From Carex sylvatica (taxonomy: Eukaryota; Streptophyta; Magnoliopsida; Poales; Cyperaceae), in NCBI GenBank assembly GCA_964058845.1, contig CAXKVR010000251.1:54886-118885 (forward strand): a stretch of 64,000 nucleotides of DNA, read 5' to 3'. Positions 51,657-63,891 of this stretch are shown piece by piece (the first letter of the stretch is position 1; each line of letters begins with the position of its first letter). The notes below the pieces were generated by a model, which had not been told where the DNA came from, did not search any database, and saw nothing but the letters and a program-made list of their open reading frames with translations. The position numbers were made by a program, and so were the translations under genes.

Positions 51657-54600
51657 TCAATTTCGATATGTATTGCAAGAATCATTAACAAACAATATGA
51701 ACAACTCATCATCAGTAATTGCACCCAAATCCATTCTTCTTTCCAAAGCAGTCAGGCCACCTCCATCTGTAATTGTTGTTCTTGCACCCCTATAGAAAAA
51801 ATAATAATAAAAGAATCAGATTGCCTTAAAAAAGAAATAAATAAAAAAAAAAAAATTTGATGACCAAAATAATTTGTTGCATGAGAAAGGCACATTTACA
51901 TAAAGGAAAGATGTAATGAATACAATTTAGTTTTCTTTGGCAAGAGCCCTGGCAGTTTGAAAATGACCTGAACCCATGTGTCACTTGACAAGTTCACATT
52001 ATCAAGTAAAAGGCTCAGCTTCAAATTAAGTGTAACTTTTCAATAAGAAGTATATTGAAAAAAGAACCAACAGGTATCCAGAATTAAACTTAAATGACAA
52101 TAAAAGATGACCTACTCTGCTCAACCCAATGGGTAACAGGGGGGGTAGTTTCTGACTTCAAGAAATACCATAAAACCTGACCCCCACTCAGGGGGCGAAC
52201 CAAGGCCCAATTTTGAAAAAAAAAAATAGCCCATGTATTTTTGGGCTATTATCTTAGCCCTGGTGAACAGGTTTGCCTACCCCCGAGTCAAATTCATTAT
52301 CTTCCCAGCCCAACCTTTTTTTTTTTGCCCCCACTGCCGCTCCTGTTTGGTTTGAAGGGTAAAGTTTAACCCTGAACCCCTTCCAGAACAAACACCAGAG
52401 AAGTTTTAACATGCTGCCCCAATTCAGTTTAATTTCAGAAAATCGCCTTAATTGCTAGAATAAAGTACAAAACTTGCCTCTTAAGGAGATACTTCGCAAG
52501 ATCATCTTTTTCAATCAGCGCACTATGGTGCAGGGCTGTCCTGCCATGAAAATCCTGAGCATTGATATCTGCACCAAACTGCAACAGAAGCTCAGCCATT
52601 GTTGTGTTCCCAGTCTGGCATGCAAGGTGCAACAGGGAACAGCCTTGGAAGCATTCCATGATATTTTGACAGTTTGATGGGTCATTCTGCCTATACTCTC
52701 TAGATTTTGAACCCGGCATCTCAAAAATGTGAAACATATTGTTGCTGATGATGTCATCGTACCGGATGTTCGGGTTGATGCTTGATTTTACCAGTAGGCG
52801 GTATGTTTCTTTTATATCATTATATTTAATTGCTTCCCATAAGTTGATGAAAGATTCGTCAGTCTCTTTGATGAGAAAGCTCCGATCAGCATACTACAAG
52901 GTTAGATAATAATTAGTATGATACTATGATTTTGAACAACCGGTTGCAAGAATATGGAAGGGACGCAGTTCAAAACCTTGGATTGGATATATTTTTCCTT
53001 TCTTGAAAAAGAATCGTTTGGATTAGGCTTTCCAATTGGCCAAATGCATTTATCTGATTCATCCATCCTGAAAAACTTGAATTTCTGTCATGACATATCA
53101 AATAAAAGTTCTATTTCGTTGGACCAAACTAGTTGAAATTGATATATCATATGACTTTCTATCAAGCAGTGAATAGCTAAATGAGGTTAGCCTTCTTTTG
53201 GCCCATGAAGTATTGCACTATTGCACTCGTTTCAGTTAGGCCTCTAAAGTTTATTGGTTGAATTAGCCCCTTAGACTATTGTACTTGATTCAATAATGAA
53301 CTTAACTGCTGTAAATAATGGATCACAATGTACCAGTTACAGGTACAGAATTGAAAATGACGAGAACAGATATGTTGAAACATAGATGTTACAAAGCGTA
53401 CCCCTCGTTCTGATCGTGAAGAAGCAATTCATCCCACACGGAATTGCTGAATGTATTACCAAGACTTTGGAATAGGTCAATGACCACTGGGTCCCATACC
53501 TTCACATCAAGTGTTAATGATCTCACCTATTTCAGAAAAAAAAAAAAAATTGATTCCATTCATATGTTAAATATGTCCAGTTAGACACCAGAATGGTATT
53601 ATTTCAACAACACAATTTTACCTTTGAAATATGGACCCCGAGATTCCTGTGGGCCCCAGAGCACTCTATGCAGACAAGAATACCAAGGTTCAGGGATGCC
53701 CATTCGGGGCTAGGGGCTTCACATTCAGCACATTTCTCATTTCCAGGAATACCCCTCATGATGTTGGTAACTTTATTGTATGCTTCCTCAACAACTGATG
53801 AATCTGAGTCTTTTCCCATGGTGACGGTACCATCTCCTATTTCTGAACCTCCTGATGAAATCTGATAAGTGGCAGATAGAGCCATTGTTTCAGAATTTGT
53901 CTCATTAAATGTCACAAGTTCTGTTATATGCTTTAGTTAGTTTATAACCTGCCCTGAGGATACCGAATTAAGAAGAGAAGTTATTGCTCCAGTTATTTTC
54001 TCGATCCAGTCCATTCGATCTGCTTCATTTTCAGCCTACAAAAGCAGCAAGAAACGGATTAAATTAGAGCCATATATTAGATTTAACTAATCAATGTGAT
54101 TCCTGTCCCAAATTCTCCCTTTCCTAGATTTTTGTTGTTGAATACTTTGGACTAGAAAGAACAATCATGCAAAAGTTAATATTTATATAATTTTTTAGAA
54201 AATGTAGTACTTTAGTTTGGATATTTTTTACTTATTGAAGGGTTAGGAAAGAAAAGGAAAAGCTTCAATTTCCAAAATAAGACAAACAAAACTTTTCTAA
54301 ACATATTTCTCTAATGAAGTGCAGAAGTCCATAATAATACAAGAGAGGAGATTCAAGTTTAGATATCACCATAAAGTATAATAGTTTATTATTAAAAACG
54401 CTACTGTTTCAAAGATCTTACCCTACTGAAGTGCAGAAACCTGTGGGGCTACATGAATAGAGTTTGTGTTTCAGAGAAGTAAATAAATAAAGAGTGAGGC
54501 TACGGTACTATGCATAGTGCAGATTGGTCTGTACTATGGATCAATATCTTCGTTTCAAAGTTTAAATAGTCAATTTGAACCATTCAACATGATCTCCATA

Positions 54601-57600
54601 TGAAAATGTACTTGCACACAAAACTTTACATTTTTATAATCTTTTTACTATTATTTTAGGAAGGTAGAAAATCACTACTTCTGTATGGTCTAGAATTTTT
54701 AGATCAAGTGGTTTTCTACCTATCTAAAAAAATTAGTAAAAAATGTAAAATTTGATCTAAAAGTACATTTTCTTGTGGAGATCACGTTGAACTGTTTAGA
54801 TCGACTGTCTGGACTTTGAAAATGGAGATATTGATCATAGTACGGACCAATCTACGCTATGCATACTACCATAGCCTCACTCATAAATAAATACATCTAT
54901 GTTCTCTGTCCTACCTGTAAAGTGAATGTCTTTACTGGTGAAATCAGTCTGAAGGAAAATCGAAGATTTGATTGTTCTGAATCAAGCTTTATGGTTGCTA
55001 TTCTAAGGTCAACTGTTTGGTACCCGAGGTGGTCTTCTCCTTTTGATGGTGTCTTTTGGTTTGAAATTTTAAACCTACCAAACATTCCTGAGCCTTCTGA
55101 CGAACCACTTGATTGCTGAGATTGACCTCCCTTAAAAAATAGAGTGAAAATATTACAATGGAATGATTTAAAAATAAAAATAAACGAAAATTAGCAACTA
55201 GTTGTGTTGACTTAAAAAACAAATTTATGCATTAGCATTCTATTACCAAAATAGAGTGAAAATATTCCATTTCCTGTTTTGTCCATAATTTAAAAACGTC
55301 TAAGCCTCACTCACCTTGTTTCTATAATAAAACAATGTGCCATGGCTATCAAGAACAAAAAAACGCCTTCTCCAGTCTGCTCTTAAGTTTGATGATCGTT
55401 TGAGCAGATAACCTTGTTTGATTATTTGAACCTGAAAATAAATATAAATCATTAAAATGTATTCGATAAAGACGGCTTAATATACTTCTTATATGACACG
55501 CAGGACAGCCACTCAACGTTATTGCTGACATCTTTTGCATTTGAGCATCCAAAATTTAAAATCTGGACAGTATTGCATTATCAAGATATTTCAGAAAAGC
55601 CCCTACTGTTCATAGTTTGCCAGAAAACTAAACCTTATTGAAAAAATGTCCCTGTTTGCTATATCTTTGTTAGTATGTAAAATGACGAAAGTAGGTAATT
55701 CTAATAAGTAAATTTGTATTTCTTACTGCTTTGTGTTAAAATATGAGTGCTCATCATTTCTAGTTATGTGAATTCATTCCATTTATATTAAAAGCTACTA
55801 GAGACCCATAAATAGCAGGTAATGCTTTGATTTTTTAAGAAGAGCATCTTCACACAAACAGCAAAATCTTCTATTAGTTTCACAATGGGGTGGCTCTTTT
55901 GCAAATGTCCTTGTTCAATTAAGTACTCCAACCTCGCAGATACTGATAAAGAGTTGTCAGGATAAGAAACAGTGCTCTTGTTACTATTTTTAGAAATATA
56001 TATAAGAGCGAAGAAGGAAAAAAAAATCAACTTTAGGTCATTAATTGCAGCGCATTAAATATTGGTAAATTCCAACCAATATTAGAGATACTTCACGTCC
56101 TCAATTCTTACCTCACCATTTGAAGCAGGTGTCCCAATCAGAGGCATGTCACTCGTAGAAGTGCCCCTGCTACTGAAAAATCTTGAATTAGCGAGTTCAT
56201 CTTGAATCCTGAACTCCTGTATTCTCTTGGCTAGTTTGTCTTGCTTGCCAGCCATTGCCTCTCTCGATTGCATACAATATGTCAATACCTGAACAGCAGA
56301 GAATTGATTTTCATTATTTTAGTCATTTAATTGAGTTTAGTTGAGATAATTTGAGCTGGACTGAGAGATCTATTGGTAGAATGAGTAGTCTTAAGTGCAG
56401 TATTTACTAAGTAGCGAACCTTGGTAGAGAATTTATGTTCATACAGATAACATTTTTTGGGCATTTACTAAGTACGACTTTGTGACATTGGTTTAATATA
56501 CACAAGAAAATAACCTCTTTTTTTGTGAAGGTCAGAGCATTACCTGTTCAACAAAACTTTCCAATTTGCTCAGCATCTCATACCCCTGCATCACATGAAA
56601 AGGAAACATAAGAAAGGTATACAAGAAAAATGAATAAATCAATATACAAAGTACAAACTAATAAGAACGCAACTATTTGCCTGCTTAAAGTATCTCAAGT
56701 GGGCATCTACAACAGAACTGGTAGCTTCTAGAAATTCGTACTTCTTCTTTGCCTCAATATTCGCAAGAGCAGTGACCTGAAATCCTTAAGACGAGGAAAT
56801 AGTAATTGTACTGAGAGACAGGCAGCTCATAACTAGAGAGTTAAATTTTTTTCATAAAATCTTACTAGATTGAACCGACATCTCTCAAAAGTTGACTTTG
56901 AGTTCTGCAGATCCTGTTTTAAGAAAAAAAAAGTATGGCGCTCGTGAAAAATAAAATTAGCTGGCAATTATCAAGGTATTGCATCTACCCCCTTCAAAAA
57001 CAACAAATATCATGCATGCCCCAGAAAGAAAGAAGTATTCCCATACAAAACATTAAATTTCCATGATCATCCCTTCCCAATTTACATCAAATGTACAAAA
57101 GTAGCCCTTCTTTTTACCTGCCCAACCCTTCAAAATATTCGATGAAATGAGAATTGGATGCGTGCTTTATCTCTAGAGGGGCATATGAAATAATCATGTC
57201 ACACAGGTACTAGTGATATTCCGATGATTTGTAGTAGAATAGGTGTTCATAAAATGAAGTTATACCTCTTCTAGGTCAGCAACCACCTCTGGTTTTGTAC
57301 CTTTCTTTACTGACATGCATCTTTCACGTGCCTGTAAAGACATTTAATTTAATTTTTTGATATTACTAGTAACCGATCTTTATCCTAATTGCAAATCTAG
57401 ATAAGCATTATGGGTCCAGAGTTTCCATAAAATGACTTTGTATAATATTTTTTAGTTGTTTCTTTGAAGGTGAAAAACCATCAAACATCTCTTCTATTGG
57501 TGATGTTGATGGTAATATTTTATATTATATTACCTGGTCATACTCCATTGTAGCTTTGTCCAAGCGCTGACGACAATCCTACATTCACGAGAACAATCAT

Positions 57601-58834
57601 TGTAATACATAAATGGAAATAAAATTAAAAACAAAGATAGATAACACTCAATATAACATACTAGATAATTAATTTAAACTAATCAGTAAGACAAATTGCT
57701 ATTAAACAGGAGATTGACCTTCACATTGTGCAGATCTACATTGATGAATTGTGAAAGACGAGCACTTAGCATATGATCAACCTATTGAATGAATTGATAG
57801 CAGCACCATGTTACACTTAAAAGAGGTGTCAAGAAAAAAAATTCAAATAATTACCATATAAATACAAAAAACTGTCAACATTTACCTGAGAGCATAAAAG
57901 ATCCTTGTAAGTGCCAAGTTCCTTAAAAAAAGCCGTGAATTTGGCCAATACCGGCCCTGTTAAAAAGTGGACAAAAATAGTCGTCCTAAGATAATTAATT
58001 ACTTGGTATAAATAATTAAAAAAAAAAAACAATAACTTCAAAATAAATTTCAACCTAAAAACAAACTAGAGAGCTGATAAAAAAAAAACAAAAAAACAAA
58101 AGATAAAATGAATAACCTCCAATTGCAACACTTAGATGATCATCTTTCCCCGCCCCAAATGCTTCTAAACTCCCAGCAAAGGAGAGGTCTCCTTTGTAAG
58201 CATCACCCAATAATTTCCTGTTAATAATAAAAAAATTAACTAAAGAACAAAGTACCCAGTGATATGTATGGTTGATTACAATTCTGCATGCTGGTATGTA
58301 AGTTTCTGTGATTTCTATTAGAATCTTGTGGTGCTGTCACCATGATATGTATGGTTGATTATAAATCTGTGTGCTGGTATGCAAGTTTCTGTGATTTCTA
58401 ATAGAATCTTGTGGTGCTGTCACCATTATATTTTAAAAAACAAGTTCAAGGAAATAATGACATCATCAAATAGCATTCCATAGCAAAATACAAAAACTCA
58501 CATTAATCCCTTGCTTCCATCTTGCAGGATTTCACAACGGTCTTTCAACTCGTCCACCGATGCTTCCATTGAAGAAACCTTTAGATCAAACAAACATAGA
58601 ATAAAAAATTTAAAATCAAACTATGAAGCACCTGAGAGACAACTTAATTCGAGTCAACCGCCTTTCTACATATCAGCATTTCAAGTTGATACTCTCTTTC
58701 TTGGTCAAATCCTATTAATCTATGTTAAATTAAATCAGGCTCCTCAAGATCTCTCTTAAAATTGATCAAAACTGAAAACACACCTTCTTCCTGAACATTG
58801 GAGAATCTTCCAAATTCGCAAAAACCTCCTCCAT
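51657..58834 (-). CDS. ARF GTPase-activating protein, AGD class (BAR-PH-ArfGAP-ankyrin), 19 exons
   Basis: This protein stimulates GTP hydrolysis by ARF GTPases on trafficking membranes. Exons: 58834-58784, 58578-58502, 58217-58117, 57956-57886, 57781-57719, 57578-57534, 57331-57266, 56913-56866, 56776-56681, 56585-56544, 56288-56112, 55431-55315, 55130-54915, 54035-53949, 53861-53622, 53526-53402, 53067-52977, 52893-52478, 51789-51657. They join in phase to 753 residues. Order: BAR domain (about 5-240, with AKKKYEFLE and [15 protein letters not shown]); PH domain (about 283-415, [11 protein letters not shown] ... [10 protein letters not shown]); ArfGAP zinc finger CAEC-x16-CIEC (Cys463, 466, 483, 486) with the catalytic Arg at 491 in [10 protein letters not shown]; and ankyrin repeats (about 657-745, [21 protein letters not shown]). 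Introns 9 and 18 start with GC (CAG|GCAAAT, GAG|GCAAGT). Membership in the plant AGD1-4 group is clear; the exact orthologue is not. Confidence 0.95.
52199..52345. mobile_element. hAT-like MITE remnant in the last AGD intron
   Basis: It begins CAGGGGGCGAACCAAGGCCC and ends CCACTGCCGCTCCTG (reverse complement CAGGAGCGGCAGTGG), the hAT CAGxGGCGGA type. The flanking octamers do not match, so its target duplication has decayed. A small GGGCTA/TAGCCC inverted pair lies in the middle. Confidence 0.55.
54492..54882. mobile_element. 391-bp MITE in an AGD intron with 9-bp TSD
   Basis: The ends are GAGTGAGGCTACGGTACTAT and, from the right in reverse complement, GAGTGAGGCTATGGTAGTAT. Exact flanking ATAAATAAA lies at 54483-54491 and 54883-54891, although the simple AT context lowers its weight. 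The long arms contain ATGATCTCCATATGAAAATG and its inverted counterpart around a central GGTAGAAAATCAC / GTGGTTTTCTACC pair. It lies only 23 bp from the 5' splice site of the exon 54915-55130. Confidence 0.85.
58261..58427. repeat. 83-bp tandem duplication in AGD intron 2
   Basis: GATATGTATGGTTGATTA begins both copies, at 58261 and 58344. Each copy runs through TTTCTGTGATTTCTA and GAATCTTGTGGTGCTGTCAC with a few differences. It lies wholly within the intron 58218-58501. Confidence 0.9.
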
Positions 58835-59135
58835 TCTCTCTCCCTTTGCCTCTCTCTCTATGCGATCAAATACAGACAAGAGAGAAGAAACTAAAGCGAA
58901 TCTAGATCGTTTCGTTTTCTTCTTCCTTTGACAAAAAGAATCGAAGGAAGGAACAAAGTACAGGGGATCCAGCAGCTGTTAAGACTTTTGTTGCTTCTTC
59001 GAGCTGAATACAGTGAAAGCAACGCTGCGCCGAGGAATCTCGAACGTTGGATCTTTAGAGTAAATGACGAGATGGATATCAAGCGGGACCCGAAAAAGGC
59101 CACTAGGCCACGTAGCACGCGAATTGAGATCACCT

Positions 59136-59284
59136 AAAGTAACTCCAATTTTTGAGTTTAGATCCGGCCCGTCAGATCTTCTTTGGCACAAATATTAAAG
59201 GATCTCGTGCGTTCCACCTAGGACCGGACTGGCCAGGAATTATGATCGAACGGACTGGATCTAAACTCAAAATTTGAGTTACTT
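59136..59284. mobile_element. Fold-back MITE, AGTAACYCAA family, copy 4
   Basis: The left arm TAAAGTAACTCCAATTTTTG runs into GATCCGGCCCGTCAGATC. The right arm GAACGGACTGGATC runs into CTCAAAATTTGAGTTACTT. Both termini are present, so it is the most complete copy with 16108-16226. The target duplication is not clear. It lies about 300 bp upstream of the AGD start codon. Confidence 0.65.
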
Positions 59285-61369
59285 CTCAGAGAATCCGGAC
59301 TCCTTAGCACCCACGGCCAGTCGGCCAGATAAGGAAAGGGAGGAACAGTCAACGGTTAGTGGGGTTAGTTTCTGTTTTTCATGCTGACGGAGACTACTAA
59401 ATCTTGGAATGGGATTTCGCCAAATTATTTTCGACAAATGAAGATTTTAACAGAATTTTTTTTACTTCTTACAGCGAAAATACAATAGAATGAAAACCGC
59501 GTTGCAAATAGTTCGTGCGCTGCTTGAAGTCAAGATTGCTCTGTTAAAATTTTACCCCATTTTAACAGAGAATTAACGTGTAAATTTTAACGCTAATTGA
59601 ATGATTTTGATCTGATTCACGTCAATTTTAGCGCTAAACAAATGATCTGATCTGCTTTTGGATAAGACCTTGTTAGAACTCTTTAGACAAGGAAATACTT
59701 TGTGTTATCAGAAATTTAACACACACACACACAACACTGGTCAGATCACATGGAGATGGGAAAATAATAAACAAATTTCAGTTAGATCTTTATACAAGTT
59801 TTTAAACTTTAGGGGGTTAAATGTATAAATCCTCTGATTTAGTGAAAATAGAAGATTCTCCCTAAGATCATACTGTGGAGATGAGAAAATAATGGAAAAT
59901 AATAGTAAAAAAGTTCTAAAAAATATAAAATTTGATTTCCAAGTATATTTTCATATGATAATAATGTTGAGCGATAATAATGTTGAGCAGTTCGAACTGA
60001 CTACTTGAACTTTAAAGACGGAGATATGAATTCAATGTACGAAACGATCTGCGCGTTGCAAAGTACCATATCCTCACTCAAAAATTAAATTTGCCTTTGG
60101 TAACAATCATTTTATTTTTGTTGTAATGATGAATTCAATATATGCTTTCGACTACTAATTTGATGGGTTTTGACAAATTTTTTTTAAAATTATATATTTC
60201 TTTATCCATGCAGTAATTTCAAAATAGTAATCTTAATCATATCCTAACAACAAACATTCAAAATTCAACTACGGTGATTTTTATTTCGTAGTAGTTGAAA
60301 ATGAGCAGCAGTCCTATTCAATTAAGCTATGCCAAAAATGGCATTTCCTGGGACAAATAAAAAAACGGTGGGAAGAGATTCGGCAAATATAATTTCAAAA
60401 TTAGAAGCTGTTTTATTCAATTAAGCAATGATGGATGAAAATTCGATTTTGCTTTAAGGGTGTGCTTGTTTGTTATGAAATTGTGCGGTATGTATAAACT
60501 CACTGTTTAATTTACGAGAATTCATATTCACAGATATACACGGTAATGATTCTGAGAATATATTGAAATAAATCTTCGGTTATCCTGAGAAAATAGTTAT
60601 GAGAAATTTCAATTTTTTTCGTAAAACTATGTATATCTATTTAAAGTTTGTCAGTAATTTTTAGCCAGTGACAAATATATTTTTTGGCACTCTCTGCCGG
60701 GGCACCAAAAAAAAAGGACAAATATATTTTTTTAATTATAACAATAATGCAAGTTGGATCGTGGTATAAAAGCAAACTTGTAGTTCCGGACTGGACCTAA
60801 AATATCCCGCCAGGCCGAACTTCGTATTAAATTAGGCATGCTGACCATTTCCGGGCCCAATGAGAAAAACTTGTTTTATCGGGAAAATATAAAAACATGA
60901 ATATTTCCAAAAAAATAAAAATTCGAATTTCAGCCATGAATTTAAATCAACAAAAATTTAAGCCCTTACCATAAAATCAAAACCAACGTAGAATAACTGG
61001 ATAATTAAAATTCACAAGAAAATTGACTTTCTTGTCTTGCACTGGCCTACCAACAAAATATTAACAAATTCAGAAAAAAAAAAATCAGTATTGATTTTCA
61101 TCCATTGGATGTTGTCAATAACTTATCAGTTGATAAGTTAACGCCTGAATTAATTCTAACCGTCAGATTTGATAATATAGTTTAACTACGCCAATATGAT
61201 ATTTTCTCCTTTACAAAACAAAAAAATGTTTTTTTTTTCGTTATTTGCTTCATATTAAAAAAAAAAAAAGTGTTGCAAATAAAAAACCGGGCTAAAAATA
61301 AACAAGGCACTCCAGTGCATCCTTGTACTTTTAAATATATATATATATATTTTTTTTTTTGAAAACTTA
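59285..61369. other. Intergenic with a half-element
   Basis: About 59900-60075 matches the right arm of the 54492-54882 family (AAATTTGATTTCCAAGTATATTTTCATATGA, GAGATATG, CCATATCCTCACTC), with its left arm missing. A CA microsatellite lies at 59711-59724. No gene. Confidence 0.5.
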
Positions 61370-61377
61370 GTAGTGGC

Positions 61378-63804
61378 TAGAGGTTTGACAATACCCCACA
61401 AGGGCAGTCTGTGTCCGTTGCCCGGGGTACTTGTGTCCGAGCTCGGGTATAGGTAGGGTACACGGGTAGCATATAAAACGGGCATGGCACGTCTTTTCGG
61501 GAAAAAATCCGACCATACCCGTTCCGGTTTACCCATACCCGTATACCCCCGTGTGCCCGTGCCCGCACCCGTATACCCGTGTACCCGTACCCCTACCCAT
61601 TTTTTTTTTATTTCAAAATTTTCAAAATTTTCCCTCCTTTTTTTTATTCTATTTTTTAATTTCTATTTTTTTAATTTCTGTTTTTTAATTTCTGTTTCTT
61701 AAATTATGTTTTTATTTCTGTTTTTTAAATTAAGTTTTTTTTATTCTGTTTTTTAATTTTTTTTTTTTAATTCTGTTTTTTAATTTCTTTTTTTTTTAAT
61801 TCTGTTTTTTAATTCCTTTTTTTTAAATTCTGTTTTTTAATTTCTTTTTTTTAAATTCTGTTTTTTAAATTCTGTTTTTTAAATTCTGTTTTTTAAATTC
61901 TGTTTTTTAAATTCTGTTTTTTTAAATTCTGTTTTATTTCTGTTTTTTAATTTATGTTTTTTAATTTATGTTTTTTAAATTCTGTTTTTAAAATTCTATT
62001 TTTTAATTTCTTTTTTTAAAATTCAATTTTAATTTCTTTTTTAAATTTCTGTTTTTTAAGTTATGTTTTTTAATTTATTGTTTTAAAGTTTCTGATTTAA
62101 TTATATTTTTTTATATTTTATTTATATTTTATTTAACCTATTAAAAATAAATAAACGTTTAGAAAATATATTATCAATTTAAAATGTAAACTAAAAATTT
62201 TGAGATATAAATAAATTATGAAACTATATAATTAGAATGAGAATTTGAAAATAAAATAAAATGACTCGTGTAAAGAAATAAATAAATACATTTGTACTTA
62301 GCCGAATAAATATACATGTAAAGAAATAAAATAAAGTTCCTGTGACTGCACATGTGTATATATATGTATATCCAAGAAAACGACCAATTTTATTAATACC
62401 CTAAAAAAAATATAATTAAAAAAATGCCCTCGCATTAGCCCATGCGGCGCATGATGTAGCGCATGTGGCGGTTGCGGCGCATGCGCCGCATTTGACCTCT
62501 GCTGGTAAATCAACAAGCCTGAACTGATACAAGTACCAAACTACAAAAGTAATTACACCAAAATGTAGAACATTCAAAAATACACATAACTGACACAAAT
62601 TTCAATTTATTTGGATTTTTCTAGAATGCTAGAATTATTTTTGTGAATATGTGAAGTAATTAGATTTGTTTTGAATATGTTAGATTTTATTTTTGAAATG
62701 TTGTATTTATTTTTAATAGGTTAAAAAAATGCATTAGAATTATTTTTGTGAATATGTGAAGTAATTATATTTGTTTTGAATAGGTTAGATTTATTTTTAA
62801 TAGTTTAAAAAAAATTGTTAGATTTTTTTTTTTTGAATATGTGAAGTAATTATATTTGTTTTGAATAGGTTAGATTTATTTTTCAAAATGTTGGATTTAT
62901 TTTTAAGAGTTTAAAAAAATTGTTAGATTTATTTTTTTGAATATGTGAAGTAAGTATATTTGTTTTGAATAAGTTAGATTTATTTTTTAAAATATTGGAT
63001 TTATTTTTAAATTTCTGTTTTACTTCTGTTTTTTTATTTCTGTTTTTTAAATTTCTGTTTTTTCTTTTATTTTTTAATTTCTGTTTTTTTTCTTCTATTT
63101 TTTAAATTTCTGTTTTTTTAATTCTTTTTTTTATTTCTGTTTTTTAAATTCTGTTTTTATTTTTATTTTTTAATTTAACCTATTAAAAATAAATGAACGT
63201 TTAGAAAATATATTATCAATTTAAAATGAATGTTTAGAAAATATATTATTAATTTAAAATGTAAACTAAAAATTTTTAGATATAAATAAATTATGAAACT
63301 ATATAATTAGAATGAGAATTTGAAAATAAAATAAAATGACTCGTGTAAATAAATAAATAAATACATTTCTACTTAGCCGAATAAATATACAAATTTTCGC
63401 ATGAATAATTTTTATATATAAGTTACAAATTTTATTTATTTATATACACTATTTGATATTGAACTATTCTGATTTTAAAAGTCGAATTATAAACACGTAA
63501 TAATATTCGTACAACACCGTAAAAAAAAAAAAAGAGAAAAAAAACAGAGAGAGAGAAAAAAAAACTCGGACCGGACCGGCCCCTACTCGAACCGCCCGAC
63601 CCCCCTACCCGGACCGTCCTGCCCCTCAAGAGTACAACGGGCATGGGTATAAGACGGGCAGGGCACAGTTTAAAAAAAAAACCTGTGATACCGGGTCCGT
63701 GGTACCCGTATACCCGTGATACCCGTATCCGTACCTGACCCCTACCCATGCCCAACTCCGGGTATACCCGACTCGCCCGACCCCTACCCGAGAACAACCC
63801 ACTA
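61378..63804. mobile_element. 2,427-bp non-coding hAT-type element
   Basis: It starts TAGAGGTTTGACAATACCCC and ends with the inverted counterpart ACAACCCACTA. Exact octamers GTAGTGGC flank it (61370-61377 and 63805-63812). Both subterminal regions are rich in GTACCCGTACCCG-type words in inverted orientation. The interior is extremely AT-rich and repetitive: TTCTGTTTTTTAAA arrays (about 61640-62080 and 63010-63170), a duplicated block (about 62134-62312 and 63175-63391), and four copies of a roughly 100-bp unit containing GAATATGTGAAGTAA (about 62640-63010). No transposase. Confidence 0.88.
62450..62491. repeat. GC-rich palindrome cluster in an AT-rich element
   Basis: TGCGGCGCATGCGCCGCA (62473-62490) is a perfect 18-bp palindrome. 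Just left of it ATGCGGCGCATGATG and GCGCATGTGGCGG repeat the same words. It stands alone in several hundred bases of AT-rich DNA inside the 61378-63804 element. Confidence 0.85.
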
Positions 63805-63867
63805 GTAGTGGCTACCAAGGTGTATTAAATAAAGTGTATAACAACACATAAACCTTATCAGGTGATT

Positions 63868-63891
63868 CCCCCCCCCCCCCCCCCCCCCCCC
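63868..63891. repeat. Poly-C tract of 24
   Basis: An uninterrupted run of 24 C's, flanked by GGTGATT and TCCTCTCC, 56 bp beyond the right end of the hAT element (63804). Such a long C run is rare in plant DNA and its length may be unreliable in the assembly. A near-palindrome CATTAACTCAAAAGGATC followed by TTTTGAGTTAATG lies at about 63918-63948. Confidence 0.85.

Noticed and set aside
52893..53402. Apparent frame break between ArfGAP and ankyrin parts of the ARF-GAP gene
   Set aside because: A 91-bp exon at 52977-53067 ([19 protein letters not shown]) restores phase and matches the family's KEKYIQAKY segment.
53937..53939. Apparent in-frame TAA in the ARF-GAP gene after SSGQVIN
   Set aside because: An 87-bp GT-AG intron (53948-53862, acceptor CTTATCAG) removes it, keeps phase 0 and joins SSGQ to ISSGGSE, so the gene is intact.
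61640..62080. CRISPR-like regular repeats
   Set aside because: The TTCTGTTTTTTAAA units are contiguous low-complexity sequence without unique spacers, in a plant transposon.
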